DNA of 64,000 nt from contig NZ_JADKYP010000026.1 in the NCBI RefSeq assembly GCF_015354405.1, positions 23,994-87,993 on the forward strand, written 5' to 3'. The stretch is from Nocardia sp. BSTN01. GTDB taxonomy: Bacteria; Actinomycetota; Actinomycetes; Mycobacteriales; Mycobacteriaceae. Made by a program: the position numbers and the translations under genes. Shown one piece after another: positions 8,467-16,710 of this stretch (position 1 is the first letter of the stretch; every line of letters begins with the position of its first letter). The notes under the pieces are model-generated. The model had not been told where the DNA came from. It saw only the letters and a list, made by a program, of their open reading frames with translations, and made no database searches.

Positions 8467-9230
8467 ACCGTCGCCTCGTCCCCGGGTACCGCCGAAGCGA
8501 GTCCTTCCGCCGTGGTCTCCGCGGGTGCGGTGTCGTCGCCGCGCCGACGGGAGACGGCGCGGACGAGCACGGCGGTCATGACGGCAATCCAGGCGGTGAT
8601 CGCGATGTTCTTGACCCAGAACGACAGCACACCGTTCCACGCGAAGGGTCCGCTGTGGGCCAGCGCGGTGAACGCCGCCGGCACCAATGCTGCCGCGACA
8701 ACGAGGTTGAAATGCGCCACCCATCGGCGAAACACCGGACGCGGCTGGCGGTCGGTGTAGATCGCGATCGCCACGAACACGCTCTGCGCGATGAGAAACG
8801 GCACTCCCGCGGTGAACGTCACCCACGCCAAATCGTTGAACATGCGGGTCAGCTCCGGGTCACGGTCGGGCCGGAACGCGGCGATGATCCAGAACAGATT
8901 CGCGGTCAGAAACAGCGTGGGTCCGCCTGCGGCGCAGCCGATTACGCAATAGGAGAAAATCGGCGTGCGGTGCGCCATGCGCCGCATCTGCACCGCGAGC
9001 ACCATCAGGATCGGCACCAGGCCCACGCAAAACCAATTGAACAAGATCATGCTGTAGCGGATACGCGGCACGTTTCCAGGGTCACGATAGAACGCCGCCA
9101 CCTCGTCGGCCGACATCGCCGGGGACATCGGATGGACGAATCCCGGAAAAAGGAAGAATGCAGATATCCACACGATCGCCACGACCGGCACCGTCCAGAC
9201 GAGGATCAGCTCGCCATCTGTTCTTCTCAT
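8463..9230 (-). CDS. Seven-helix membrane protein, first gene of oxidase operon (255 aa)
   Basis: I chose the ATG at 9230 because GAGGAG lies nine bases before it; a TTG three codons earlier is less likely. The protein has about seven membrane helices, an extracytoplasmic loop after helix one (FPGFVHPMSPAMSADEVAAF), and the RPDRDPEL and FAWNG motifs shared with the following gene. The pair looks like an old tandem duplication. Function unknown. The operon lies 133 bases downstream of, and in the same direction as, the GMC oxidoreductase, so it may belong to the same response. Confidence 0.8.
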   Translation of the reverse strand: MRRTDGELILVWTVPVVAIVWISAFFLFPGFVHPMSPAMSADEVAAFYRDPGNVPRIRYSMILFNWFCVGLVPILMVLAVQMRRMAHRTPIFSYCVIGCAAGGPTLFLTANLFWIIAAFRPDRDPELTRMFNDLAWVTFTAGVPFLIAQSVFVAIAIYTDRQPRPVFRRWVAHFNLVVAAALVPAAFTALAHSGPFAWNGVLSFWVKNIAITAWIAVMTAVLVRAVSRRRGDDTAPAETTAEGLASAVPGDEATV

Positions 9231-9363
9231 GTTTTTCAACTCCTCACGCGAATGCGCACCGAAGTACGCGTCCCGCGAAAGCTTCGACGCCCGGTACGAG
9301 ATCGGCCGGTCGTTCTGCTGGATAGCGGGCGATGCAGTCGGCCCGGCATGTCGATGGGCTGGG

Positions 9364-11001
9364 TCAGAAGACGGTTCCGAGGTCTTTGGCGAGGATGTCG
9401 TCGAGACAGCGCTCGGCGAGGGCGGCGATGGTCATCGACGGGTTGCAGGCACCGGTATTGCCGGGGATCAGGGCACCGTCGACAACGTAGAGCCCGCGCT
9501 GGCCGCTGACCCGGCCGTACGTGTCACACACCGCCCCCATCACCGCGCCCCCGAGAGGATGCCAGGTGGAAGTGTCGGTGACACCGGTGTCGATGACGGC
9601 GCCGCCGGGGTCGGGGCCGACGATGCGGCCGATTGTGGCGCGGATGCGACTGGTGAGATCGGCGCTGTAATCGGGTTTCCAGTGCAGGATCGCGTCGTCC
9701 AGCGCGGGGTCGAACACGAACTCGCCTTTGGCGTCGACCGATCCGAATCCCACCATGGACATGAGGTCGAGGTCGACCGGGAAGGGTGCCGGTCCGATGG
9801 CGATCGTGAACGGCCCGGCCGGGTCGTCCCAGAACTTCACCCCGACACACGCCGGACCGCCCTGCTGCGCACCCCAACTGCCGTGGGGTGCACGCACGAG
9901 ATATATGCGGTCGCCGTTGCTGCCCCACCCCTGCCCGGTGGCGTCGGGTAGGTCCCCGATGAGATTCTTGGCTTTGGCCTTGCACAGCAGCCGCGTCGTG
10001 CCCGCCGAGCCGGCCGCCAAGAAGACGGCGTCGGCCATGATCTGCTTACGCTCGACCACCGCGCCGGTGGTGTCGATGCGGTCGGTGTGCAGCAACCACC
10101 GCCCGTCGGCGCGGCGTTCGACGTCACGGACGATGTGCAGGGTCTCCACCGTGACCCGGCCGGTACCCTCCGCGGCCTTGACGTAGGTGACATCGACTGT
10201 GCGTTTGCCGCCGTTGTTCACCCCGTAGGACAGGTCGCTGTTGGTGTAGCTGGGCTTGGCCTGCCCGCGCAGCTCCATGCGCGCGAACTCCCAGTCGATC
10301 GGCAGCGGCACCCGGAAGTGCTCCAGTCCGGCGGCACCGACCATCTCGGCGAACAGCCGGGTCCCCTGATAGGACGGCGAGTTCCACAGATCGTCGGGTA
10401 ACGGTGCCGGGCGCAGCACCTGCGCCACCCGGCGATAGTAGATATCGCGCATCGGTGCGTAGTCCACGCCGGGGATGTCGCGAGTGAAGTTGGCCTCTGT
10501 CGGCTGCAGGGTCATGCCGTGATAGTTCAGCGACCCGCCCCCGACCCCGGCCGCGCACATGATGTCCATCCCCTCCCCCCGCACCCGTTCGAGGATTCCC
10601 GGGAACTTCTCGAAGGTCGCGGGCACCCCTGCTGCGGTGGTGTCGGCGAGGAATGTCGACCGCTTGTCCGGGGTCATCACATGCGAGAACGTCTCGGCAT
10701 TCGGGCCGGTCCTCCAGCGCAGTCCGCGTTCGAGGACCAGCGTTTCCACCCCCGCGCGCGCCAGCCGCGCCGCGGCGACCCCGCCTCCGAACCCACTGCC
10801 GATCACGACCACCCGACGGCGATCCTCGGTCACCTGGGCCCGCACCCGCGGGGTAGGCAGCACACTGAACCCCGCTCCGATCGCGGCCGCACCGGCGCCG
10901 GCCAGCACCGTACGCCGGGATAGGCCTCTACGGCTCGGCCGAAATGCCACGGAGGACAGGCTGGAACTCACGCCCTGTGCGTCGAATCGATTGCCAGTCA
11001 C
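9364..11001 (-). CDS. Tat-exported GMC / cholesterol-oxidase-like flavoenzyme (545 aa)
   Basis: A twin-arginine signal (SRRTVLAGAGAAAIGAGF) is followed by the FAD motif VVVIGSGFGGGVAAARLA. GAAGVGGGSLNYHG-like and C-terminal HPLGGAVMG and GNTGACNPSMTIAALAE complete the class I cholesterol oxidase pattern, with the conserved active-site His and Asn regions. It should use FAD and oxygen to oxidise a sterol or other alcohol outside the membrane. I prefer the GTG at 11001 because AAAGGA sits six bases before it; ATGs at 11004 and 11007 are alternatives. Two CTAG operator boxes lie about 170 bases upstream. Confidence 0.9.
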   Translation of the reverse strand: MTGNRFDAQGVSSSLSSVAFRPSRRGLSRRTVLAGAGAAAIGAGFSVLPTPRVRAQVTEDRRRVVVIGSGFGGGVAAARLARAGVETLVLERGLRWRTGPNAETFSHVMTPDKRSTFLADTTAAGVPATFEKFPGILERVRGEGMDIMCAAGVGGGSLNYHGMTLQPTEANFTRDIPGVDYAPMRDIYYRRVAQVLRPAPLPDDLWNSPSYQGTRLFAEMVGAAGLEHFRVPLPIDWEFARMELRGQAKPSYTNSDLSYGVNNGGKRTVDVTYVKAAEGTGRVTVETLHIVRDVERRADGRWLLHTDRIDTTGAVVERKQIMADAVFLAAGSAGTTRLLCKAKAKNLIGDLPDATGQGWGSNGDRIYLVRAPHGSWGAQQGGPACVGVKFWDDPAGPFTIAIGPAPFPVDLDLMSMVGFGSVDAKGEFVFDPALDDAILHWKPDYSADLTSRIRATIGRIVGPDPGGAVIDTGVTDTSTWHPLGGAVMGAVCDTYGRVSGQRGLYVVDGALIPGNTGACNPSMTIAALAERCLDDILAKDLGTVF

Positions 11002-11355
11002 CATCATTCCTTTCGGGGACACCACCTGGGGCAGCAGGGATGGCGTGCGCACGGAACCACCGTGCCTGGGTGGAAGGGATGAGGGGCCATCCACCCAGGC
11101 CGCGGCCGCCGCAGTGATTCACGGCGTCGTCGAGGTGGTCACGCGACCGGCAGGTCCACGCTGCGAATCTAGCCGATCGACTAGATCGAAGGCTAGCCGA
11201 ACGGCTAGAAGAGCGCAATAGGTACGGACGAACGTGCCGTCACGCCGTGGAGTGCTGGAACCCTTGCGAGACAACACTTTCTGCGGCCCTCCGCCCGGCG
11301 AAGTCATGGCGAGCCATGCCCATCGCACTGCGCAGACGCTGACCACGGCAAGCGA
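11002..11355. other. 354-bp promoter region of the GMC oxidoreductase
   Basis: The space lies between the co-directional MFS gene and the GMC gene. It contains the paired CTAG operator boxes at 11169-11208. Small open frames here have no family features, and I see no gene. Confidence 0.5.
11169..11208. promoter_or_regulatory. Two CTAG-type operator boxes before the GMC gene
   Basis: 11169-11184 reads CTAGCCGATCGACTAG and 11193-11208 reads CTAGCCGAACGGCTAG, starts 24 bp apart. Both match the consensus palindrome of 5198-5213 at 15 of 16 positions. Placement upstream of the GMC start fits repression by a shared dimeric regulator. Confidence 0.7.
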
Positions 11356-13017
11356 TTACTGTGCCGGGTTATCGGCCGGCGCGGCACAGTGCGAGTCCTG
11401 CGAGCTGTCGGCGCCGCCGGTTGCCGGAGTGCGGCCATGGCGCATGAACACGGCCAGGACCAACGCGATGAGCGTCGTGGCGGTGACGAACCAGAATCCG
11501 AGGATGTAGCCGCGGTCTGTGAACACCTGAGGAATCGTCTGCACCGTAGTGTGGCCCATGACGTCGATGCGCGCGGTGAGCGGTGCGTTGTTGAGCAGCG
11601 CGGTGACAACCGCCAGGCCGATCGCGGTTCCGATGTTGAGGGTGACACCGAGCATTCCGACACTGATGCCTTGCTGTTCGTCGGGGACGGCCTCGACGAT
11701 CAGGTTCGGAAGGGCCGCATAGAAGAATCCGAACCCGATCCCGAAACCCACGCTCAAAATGAGAAACAGCGGCCAACTGTAGGAGGGGATCGCGACCGCG
11801 TAGCCGACGCCGACGGCAGCCATGACGGCCAGGGCGATGAGGGTGGGAGTCCGCGGGCCGACACGGCGGGCGAGGTATCCGCCGAGCGGTCCGAAGATCA
11901 GGCTCACCGCGCCGCTCCAAATACCGAGGTGCAGCGCATACTGCAACAGGGTGAACCCACTGCCGTAGCTGTAGCCCGGATCCAGCACCACATGCACGAT
12001 CGACGTGGGGATGTTCACGCCCGCGACCTGGTGAGCCTGCTCGACAACACCCTGCGCCACAACATCTTTCAGCTGATCGGCGCTAGGGGTTTGCGTCATG
12101 TAGCCGAGTGCGTACGACTGGACGGCGAGGATGAACACGCCGAACAACGCGATCAGCAGCACCATGCTGACCCGCGGATGCAGGAGCAGCTTCATGTCCA
12201 TGATCGGCCTGCGCACTCGCTGCTCGATGATGAAAAACCCGGCCAGCAGGACCAGCCCGGCAACCAGCCATGCCCACGCGCTGGGCCGCCCCCACCCCCA
12301 GTCCTGCCCTTTGTCCAGGTACAGCAGGGTGAACAGCACACCGGCCGCCAACAACAGCGCACCTATCGGGTCGAAGCGATCTTTGACACGCAGTTTCGAC
12401 TCCGGCACCACCAGCATGACGATGGGGGTCAGTACGATCACGAAGAGCGCCAGGAACCAGAACATCGCACGCCAGTCGTAATGGTCGACAAGCAATCCGC
12501 CGATCACCGGGCCGAGGATCCCGGAGAACCCCAGTCCAGCACCGGTCAGACCCAAGCCGATCGGAACGTACTTGCGCGGCAGTAGATCCCGAATCAAACC
12601 GTAGGAGATGATCTGGGTGGAGATGGCGAACGCCTGCAGGCCTCGTCCGATCAGAAACCAGGTCCAGTTGTCGGTCACCGCGTCGATCAGGCACCCCGCG
12701 ACGAAAAACAGTCCACTGATGACGAAAAGCCGTTTCTTGCCCCAGATGTCGCTCATCTTGCCCAAAAGCGGTGTGGCTGCCGCTCCGATCAGACCGAGCA
12801 CGATGATGACCCAGCTGAGGTTGGCGCCGACTCCGGGAAACGACGCACTGATTTTCTGCAGCGCCGGCGCGATCATGATGTACTGCAGCGGCGCCATCTC
12901 GGTGTAGAGCACGATCACCGCAAGCACCGTGTAGACGCGTAACCGCGACGCTCCCTCCAGCCGTCCGGTGTCGGGCTCGGCACCCGGGATGCGCGGGGCG
13001 ATGGAACTGGTGGACAT
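11356..13017 (-). CDS. DHA2-type major facilitator drug/efflux transporter (553 aa)
   Basis: Start at 13017 (MSTSSIAPRIPG) has GGAG seven bases before it. The protein has about 14 hydrophobic segments and the MFS loop motif LLGKMSDIWGKKRLFVISG between helices two and three. The motif GLGFSGILGPVIGGLL is antiporter motif C of drug/proton antiporters. An unusually long extracytoplasmic loop (about residues 320-370, TPSADQLKDVVAQG) interrupts the second half. It likely exports a hydrophobic compound by proton exchange. A single CTAG box lies between it and the divergent esterase gene. Confidence 0.92.
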   Translation of the reverse strand: MSTSSIAPRIPGAEPDTGRLEGASRLRVYTVLAVIVLYTEMAPLQYIMIAPALQKISASFPGVGANLSWVIIVLGLIGAAATPLLGKMSDIWGKKRLFVISGLFFVAGCLIDAVTDNWTWFLIGRGLQAFAISTQIISYGLIRDLLPRKYVPIGLGLTGAGLGFSGILGPVIGGLLVDHYDWRAMFWFLALFVIVLTPIVMLVVPESKLRVKDRFDPIGALLLAAGVLFTLLYLDKGQDWGWGRPSAWAWLVAGLVLLAGFFIIEQRVRRPIMDMKLLLHPRVSMVLLIALFGVFILAVQSYALGYMTQTPSADQLKDVVAQGVVEQAHQVAGVNIPTSIVHVVLDPGYSYGSGFTLLQYALHLGIWSGAVSLIFGPLGGYLARRVGPRTPTLIALAVMAAVGVGYAVAIPSYSWPLFLILSVGFGIGFGFFYAALPNLIVEAVPDEQQGISVGMLGVTLNIGTAIGLAVVTALLNNAPLTARIDVMGHTTVQTIPQVFTDRGYILGFWFVTATTLIALVLAVFMRHGRTPATGGADSSQDSHCAAPADNPAQ

Positions 13018-13074
13018 ACACACTCCAAGGTCGAACATGTGCGGCAGCCCAGCGTGGCCACCTCTTTACGCGAC

Positions 13075-13090
13075 CTAGCCATTCGGCTAG
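13075..13090. promoter_or_regulatory. Single CTAG-type operator box between divergent genes
   Basis: CTAGCCATTCGGCTAG sits 57 bp from the MFS start and 47 bp from the esterase start, so one bound dimer could control both. It matches the consensus at 14 of 16 positions. Confidence 0.65.
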
Positions 13091-13137
13091 TGTTGCGCAT
13101 CACATGGTAACCGCGTTCCCGGAAAAGGAAAGACCGT

Positions 13138-14121
13138 ATGTTCCGCAGTCTGGCCACCCTCTGCGCCGCCGCATCGACGGCGTTCACACTGTGCGGGCTT
13201 CCCGTTGCGCAGGCCGAACCAACGCCCGTACCCGCGGCCGACACGGTGGCGTCGGCTGGATGCGGCCCCGCCGCAGCGCCGCCGGGCACGTCGATCGAAA
13301 GGTTCACCGGCAGCGGCAAGTCCGGCGTCTACATCCGTGACATCCCGGACTTGCCCGCCGGGCGCCCGGCGCCGCTGGTTGTCGACCTGCACGGCTATCT
13401 CGAACCGGCGATGATCGAACACTCCGGCACGGGCATCGGCCGCTTCGGCCTCGAGCACGGCTTCGCCACCATCACCCCCGAACTCGACCAGCCCGGATTT
13501 CCCCGCTGGGACCCTGGCCCCGGTAGTCCCGACATCGCCTACCTGTCGGAATTGCTCACCCACATCGAGACCACTGCGTGCGTGGATCAGCGCCGGATCT
13601 ACGTGACCGGGCTGTCACTGGGCGCGGCCATGACCTCCTCGTTGGCCTGCCGGCTTGCCGATCGAATCGCTGCCGTCGCCCCGGTCGCCGGGCTACAGAA
13701 CTACCCATGGTGCATCCCGGCGCGGCCGATGCCGACCATCGCGTTCCACGGCACCGAAGATCCGTTCGTCTCCTACCACGGCGGCATGGGCCCCACCGGC
13801 GCACTGCTGCCGACCCTCGACGGGCCGCTGCCGTTCCAGCCGCAGCCCATCCCCGACCAAGCCGCCGCCTGGGCCACCCGCAACGGCTGCGCCGCCACAC
13901 CGGCCCAGCAACAGATCGGCAGCGATATCACCGTCACCAGCTACCGCTGCCCGACCGCTGCGGAGGTCCGGCTGTACACCGTCGCCGGCGGCGGGCACAC
14001 TTGGCCCGGCAGCACCTCGCCCGTCTATCCCGCCGCGATGGTCGGCGCCACCACAACCACGATCGACGCCAACATGGTCATCTGGGACTTCTTCCAGGCG
14101 CACCCCCTGCCCCGTCGATAA
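13138..14121 (+). CDS. Secreted PHB-depolymerase-like esterase (327 aa)
   Basis: A cleavable signal peptide (about residues 1-26, ending VAQAEP) precedes an alpha/beta-hydrolase of the LpqC/Esterase-PHB class. The oxyanion region is VVDLHGYLEP, the nucleophile elbow is GLSLGAAM, the acid lies in HGTEDPFVSY, and the catalytic His in GGGHTWPG. Cysteines near residues 41, 141 and others fit extracytoplasmic disulfides. It probably hydrolyses esters outside the membrane. It is divergent from the MFS pump with a shared operator, which suggests a joint response to an ester-containing compound. Confidence 0.88.
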   Translation: MFRSLATLCAAASTAFTLCGLPVAQAEPTPVPAADTVASAGCGPAAAPPGTSIERFTGSGKSGVYIRDIPDLPAGRPAPLVVDLHGYLEPAMIEHSGTGIGRFGLEHGFATITPELDQPGFPRWDPGPGSPDIAYLSELLTHIETTACVDQRRIYVTGLSLGAAMTSSLACRLADRIAAVAPVAGLQNYPWCIPARPMPTIAFHGTEDPFVSYHGGMGPTGALLPTLDGPLPFQPQPIPDQAAAWATRNGCAATPAQQQIGSDITVTSYRCPTAAEVRLYTVAGGGHTWPGSTSPVYPAAMVGATTTTIDANMVIWDFFQAHPLPRR

Positions 14122-14307
14122 CACCGTGACGCCGCAGCACAGCACCACAATGACCGGCACCGAGCGGCCACCGCGTTGGCGACCGGCGCGGAAACGGACA
14201 GGAACAGGGCAAGCCACAGCCGCGCATGCATCAACGACGGATTGGTGTACGCGTTGGTGAGATTCGCCAATCGAGTTGCCCCCGACGGGGCGGCGGCGAA
14301 TCGTGCG

Positions 14308-15237
14308 CTACTCCGGCGCGGCCTCCGGTCGCCGCACAACCCCCGGGGCGCCGGTCAGCCCGAATCGGACGCCGGTCAGTTCTTCGGAAGCCTCCCAGAG
14401 CGTGTGCGCCAGTCCGAGATCACTCGCCGCGGCGGTGCGGCCGGCGAGGGCCGGATGACCCCGGTATTCGAGAAACCGATCGGGGCCGACATAACTTCCA
14501 CCGGGGAGGTCCTGGCTGGCGGCGAACAACACGGGCCACGCACCGGCTTCCGCCGGCTGGGCGAGCAGCCGGTTACCGATTCGGCCGAACAGATCGAAAA
14601 TGGCGTTGCCCGTTCGGGTTTGCAGATTCGTGGCGGCGTACCCGGGATGCGCCGCCAGGGAACGAACAGCGGACCCCGCCCGCGTGAGCCGCCGCTGCAG
14701 TTCCAGCGAGAACAGCAGATTGGCCAGTTTGGACTGATTGTATGCGGCGGTCCGGCTGTAGCGGCGGCGCTGCCAGTTCAGGTCGTCGAGGTCGATCGTG
14801 CCGGAGCGATGCATCACCGACGACATTGTGACGACTCGATCGGTGATATGCGGGAGTAGCAGATTGGTGAGCGCGAAGGTACCGAGATGGTTGGTGCCGA
14901 ACTGGGTTTCGAATCCGTCCGCGGTGCGCCCCTCCGGCACGTTCATCACGCCGGCATTGTTGACCAGGACATCTATCTCCCCGGTCCACTCGTCGGCGAA
15001 TCTGCGAATCGAAGACAGATCGGCGAGATCGAGGACCCGCACTTCGGTCTCGCCGGTAATGGTCGCCGCAGCCTGCCTTCCCCGCGACGGGTCACGGACG
15101 GCCAGGACGACGTGCGCACCGACTCCTGCGAGGTGGCGTGCGGCCACCAGCCCGAGCCCACTGTTTGCTCCGGTGACGACAACGGTGCGATGCGCGAAGC
15201 TGGGTAGATCCGCCGAAGTCCAGGTAGCCTCAGTCAT
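14308..15237 (-). CDS. SDR of the retinol/protochlorophyllide-reductase-like group (309 aa)
   Basis: The N-terminal TGANSGLGLVAARHLA, VLDLADLSSI, NNAGVMN and the catalytic YNQSKLANLLFSLEL mark the SDR subgroup of protochlorophyllide and retinol dehydrogenase-like enzymes, here about 309 residues as usual. It should use NADP for a carbonyl/alcohol step on an unknown lipophilic substrate. The start region is AT-rich (TTATTAACGC) and probably the promoter. It is convergent with the secreted esterase, with about 190 bases between and no clear terminator. Confidence 0.9.
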   Translation of the reverse strand: MTEATWTSADLPSFAHRTVVVTGANSGLGLVAARHLAGVGAHVVLAVRDPSRGRQAAATITGETEVRVLDLADLSSIRRFADEWTGEIDVLVNNAGVMNVPEGRTADGFETQFGTNHLGTFALTNLLLPHITDRVVTMSSVMHRSGTIDLDDLNWQRRRYSRTAAYNQSKLANLLFSLELQRRLTRAGSAVRSLAAHPGYAATNLQTRTGNAIFDLFGRIGNRLLAQPAEAGAWPVLFAASQDLPGGSYVGPDRFLEYRGHPALAGRTAAASDLGLAHTLWEASEELTGVRFGLTGAPGVVRRPEAAPE

Positions 15238-15635
15238 AACCCAAATGTAAGCGTTAATAACATTGCTGTCAACGGCCTCGAATCAGCGGGCTCCACACGG
15301 ACCCGGAGTCGCGCCGACGAGCGATCACCGGAGTCGGGATCGGTCGACAGGCAAGGTTGCGATGCGGTAGCCGGATGAGCACGCGTCGAAGTACCGCACA
15401 CGTCGCGTCCGGTCAGCACCGAGATCGCCCGGGTTTTCGGCCCCACGGTCGCGGCTGCCCGAACTGGGTCACCAGCCTCGACAGCGACATCGACGCCGCC
15501 CGCACCACCGCAGGCATGGCGAACGCCGACCGCGGTACCGACCCGGCGCTGCCGGTGGCCACGCCGCGCCCCCCTCGAGGTGCCGTCACTGCCGGGGATC
15601 AGCACGGGCGCGGGCGGACCCACCCGGCACGATCG
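15238..15635. other. 398-bp gap, no supported gene
   Basis: The space lies between two minus-strand genes. The first 30 bases next to the SDR start are AT-rich and likely promoter. Open frames on both strands are arginine-rich composition artefacts. I see no operator or hairpin of note. Confidence 0.4.
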
Positions 15636-16628
15636 TCAGGGTTCACGGACGGTGAGCAGCACTTTGCCGACGGTCTCGGCCGAATCGAGCAGCGGGTGCG
15701 CCTGTGCGACGTCGGCGATCGGAATCGTCGCGGAGACGACCGGCGCGACCGCGCCGGCGGCGATCAGCGGCCACAGTTCGCGGCGCAACTCGCCCACGAT
15801 CTCGCCTTTCGAACCGGGACCGGTCTCCGGGCGGCGGCGCAGATTGGTGACGTGGATCGAGCCGCGCTTACCCAGCAGCACACCGAGATTCACCTCCGCG
15901 ACGGCACCGCCCTGCAATCCGATGATCGTCAGGTCACCATCTTCCGCCAGAGCGTCGACATTGCGGGCCAGGTACCCGGCGCCCATGATGTCGAGAATCA
16001 CATCGGCGCCGCCGTATTCGTCGGTCACGACCGACACGAAATCCTGTTCCCGATAGTTGATCAGCGTATTCGCGCCGAGATCGCGGCAGCGGTCGAGTTT
16101 GAACTGCGAGCCGGCCGTCACCGCGACGCGGGCGCCGAGCGCGCGGCCCACCTGGATCGCATGCGTGCCGATCCCACTGCCGCCACCGTGGATCAGCAAC
16201 GTCTGTCCCTCACGGAGCCCACCGACCGTGACGATGTTCGACCAGACGGTCGCGGCCGCCTCCGGCAGTGCCGCGGCCTCGACGAGGCCGACGCCCTCCG
16301 GCACCGGGAGCACGCGCGTAATGGGCACGTTCACGCGTTCGGCGTAACCACCGCCCGGCAGCAGCGCACACACGGCGTCACCGGGCCGCCAGTCCTGCAC
16401 ACCGGCACCGACCTCGGCGACAACGCCGGAAACCTCCAGGCCCAGAATTTCGCTCGCACCCGGCGGCGGCGGGTACACGCCCCAGCGCTGCATGACGTCG
16501 GCACGGTTGACGCCCGCCGCCACGACATCCACCGCCACTTCCCCGGGGCCGGGCGCGGGCAGGTCGTCGACCTGGCGCCACTTCATGACCTCCGGTCCGC
16601 CGAATCCGTCGAGTGCCACCGCGAACAT
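15636..16628 (-). CDS. Zinc-free NAD(P)H:quinone oxidoreductase (330 aa)
   Basis: This medium-chain dehydrogenase has the quinone-oxidoreductase N-terminus (EVMKWRQVDDLPAPGPGEV, GVNRADVMQRWG) and the cofactor motif GGGSGIGTHAIQVGRALGA, close to the PIG3/QorA group. Zinc-ligand cysteines and histidines of alcohol dehydrogenases are absent. AGGAG lies six bases before the ATG. It should reduce quinones or alpha,beta-unsaturated carbonyls with NADPH. It is downstream of, and co-directional with, a PucR-type regulator, and a pair of direct repeats lies in front of it. Confidence 0.9.
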   Translation of the reverse strand: MFAVALDGFGGPEVMKWRQVDDLPAPGPGEVAVDVVAAGVNRADVMQRWGVYPPPPGASEILGLEVSGVVAEVGAGVQDWRPGDAVCALLPGGGYAERVNVPITRVLPVPEGVGLVEAAALPEAAATVWSNIVTVGGLREGQTLLIHGGGSGIGTHAIQVGRALGARVAVTAGSQFKLDRCRDLGANTLINYREQDFVSVVTDEYGGADVILDIMGAGYLARNVDALAEDGDLTIIGLQGGAVAEVNLGVLLGKRGSIHVTNLRRRPETGPGSKGEIVGELRRELWPLIAAGAVAPVVSATIPIADVAQAHPLLDSAETVGKVLLTVREP

Positions 16629-16660
16629 GTCGTCTCCTCATCGCTCGATCCCATGTAGAC

Positions 16661-16698
16661 GGCGCTAACATAGCCTAGTAAATAAACGCCGCTAACAT
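16661..16698. repeat. Direct repeat pair before the quinone oxidoreductase
   Basis: GGCGCTAACAT at 16661-16671 is repeated as GCCGCTAACAT at 16688-16698, 27 bp apart start to start, in an AT-rich spacer. The position 33-70 bp before the gene start suggests tandem sites for a regulator, possibly the PucR-type protein encoded next door. Confidence 0.45.
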
Positions 16699-16710
16699 CA
16701 GGGTCGGCCG

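Noticed and set aside
14025-14339. Minus-strand frame with LARLWLALFLSV-like hydrophobic stretch
   Set aside because: It covers the end of the secreted esterase and has no good start or coding pattern; the resemblance to a membrane subunit is too short.
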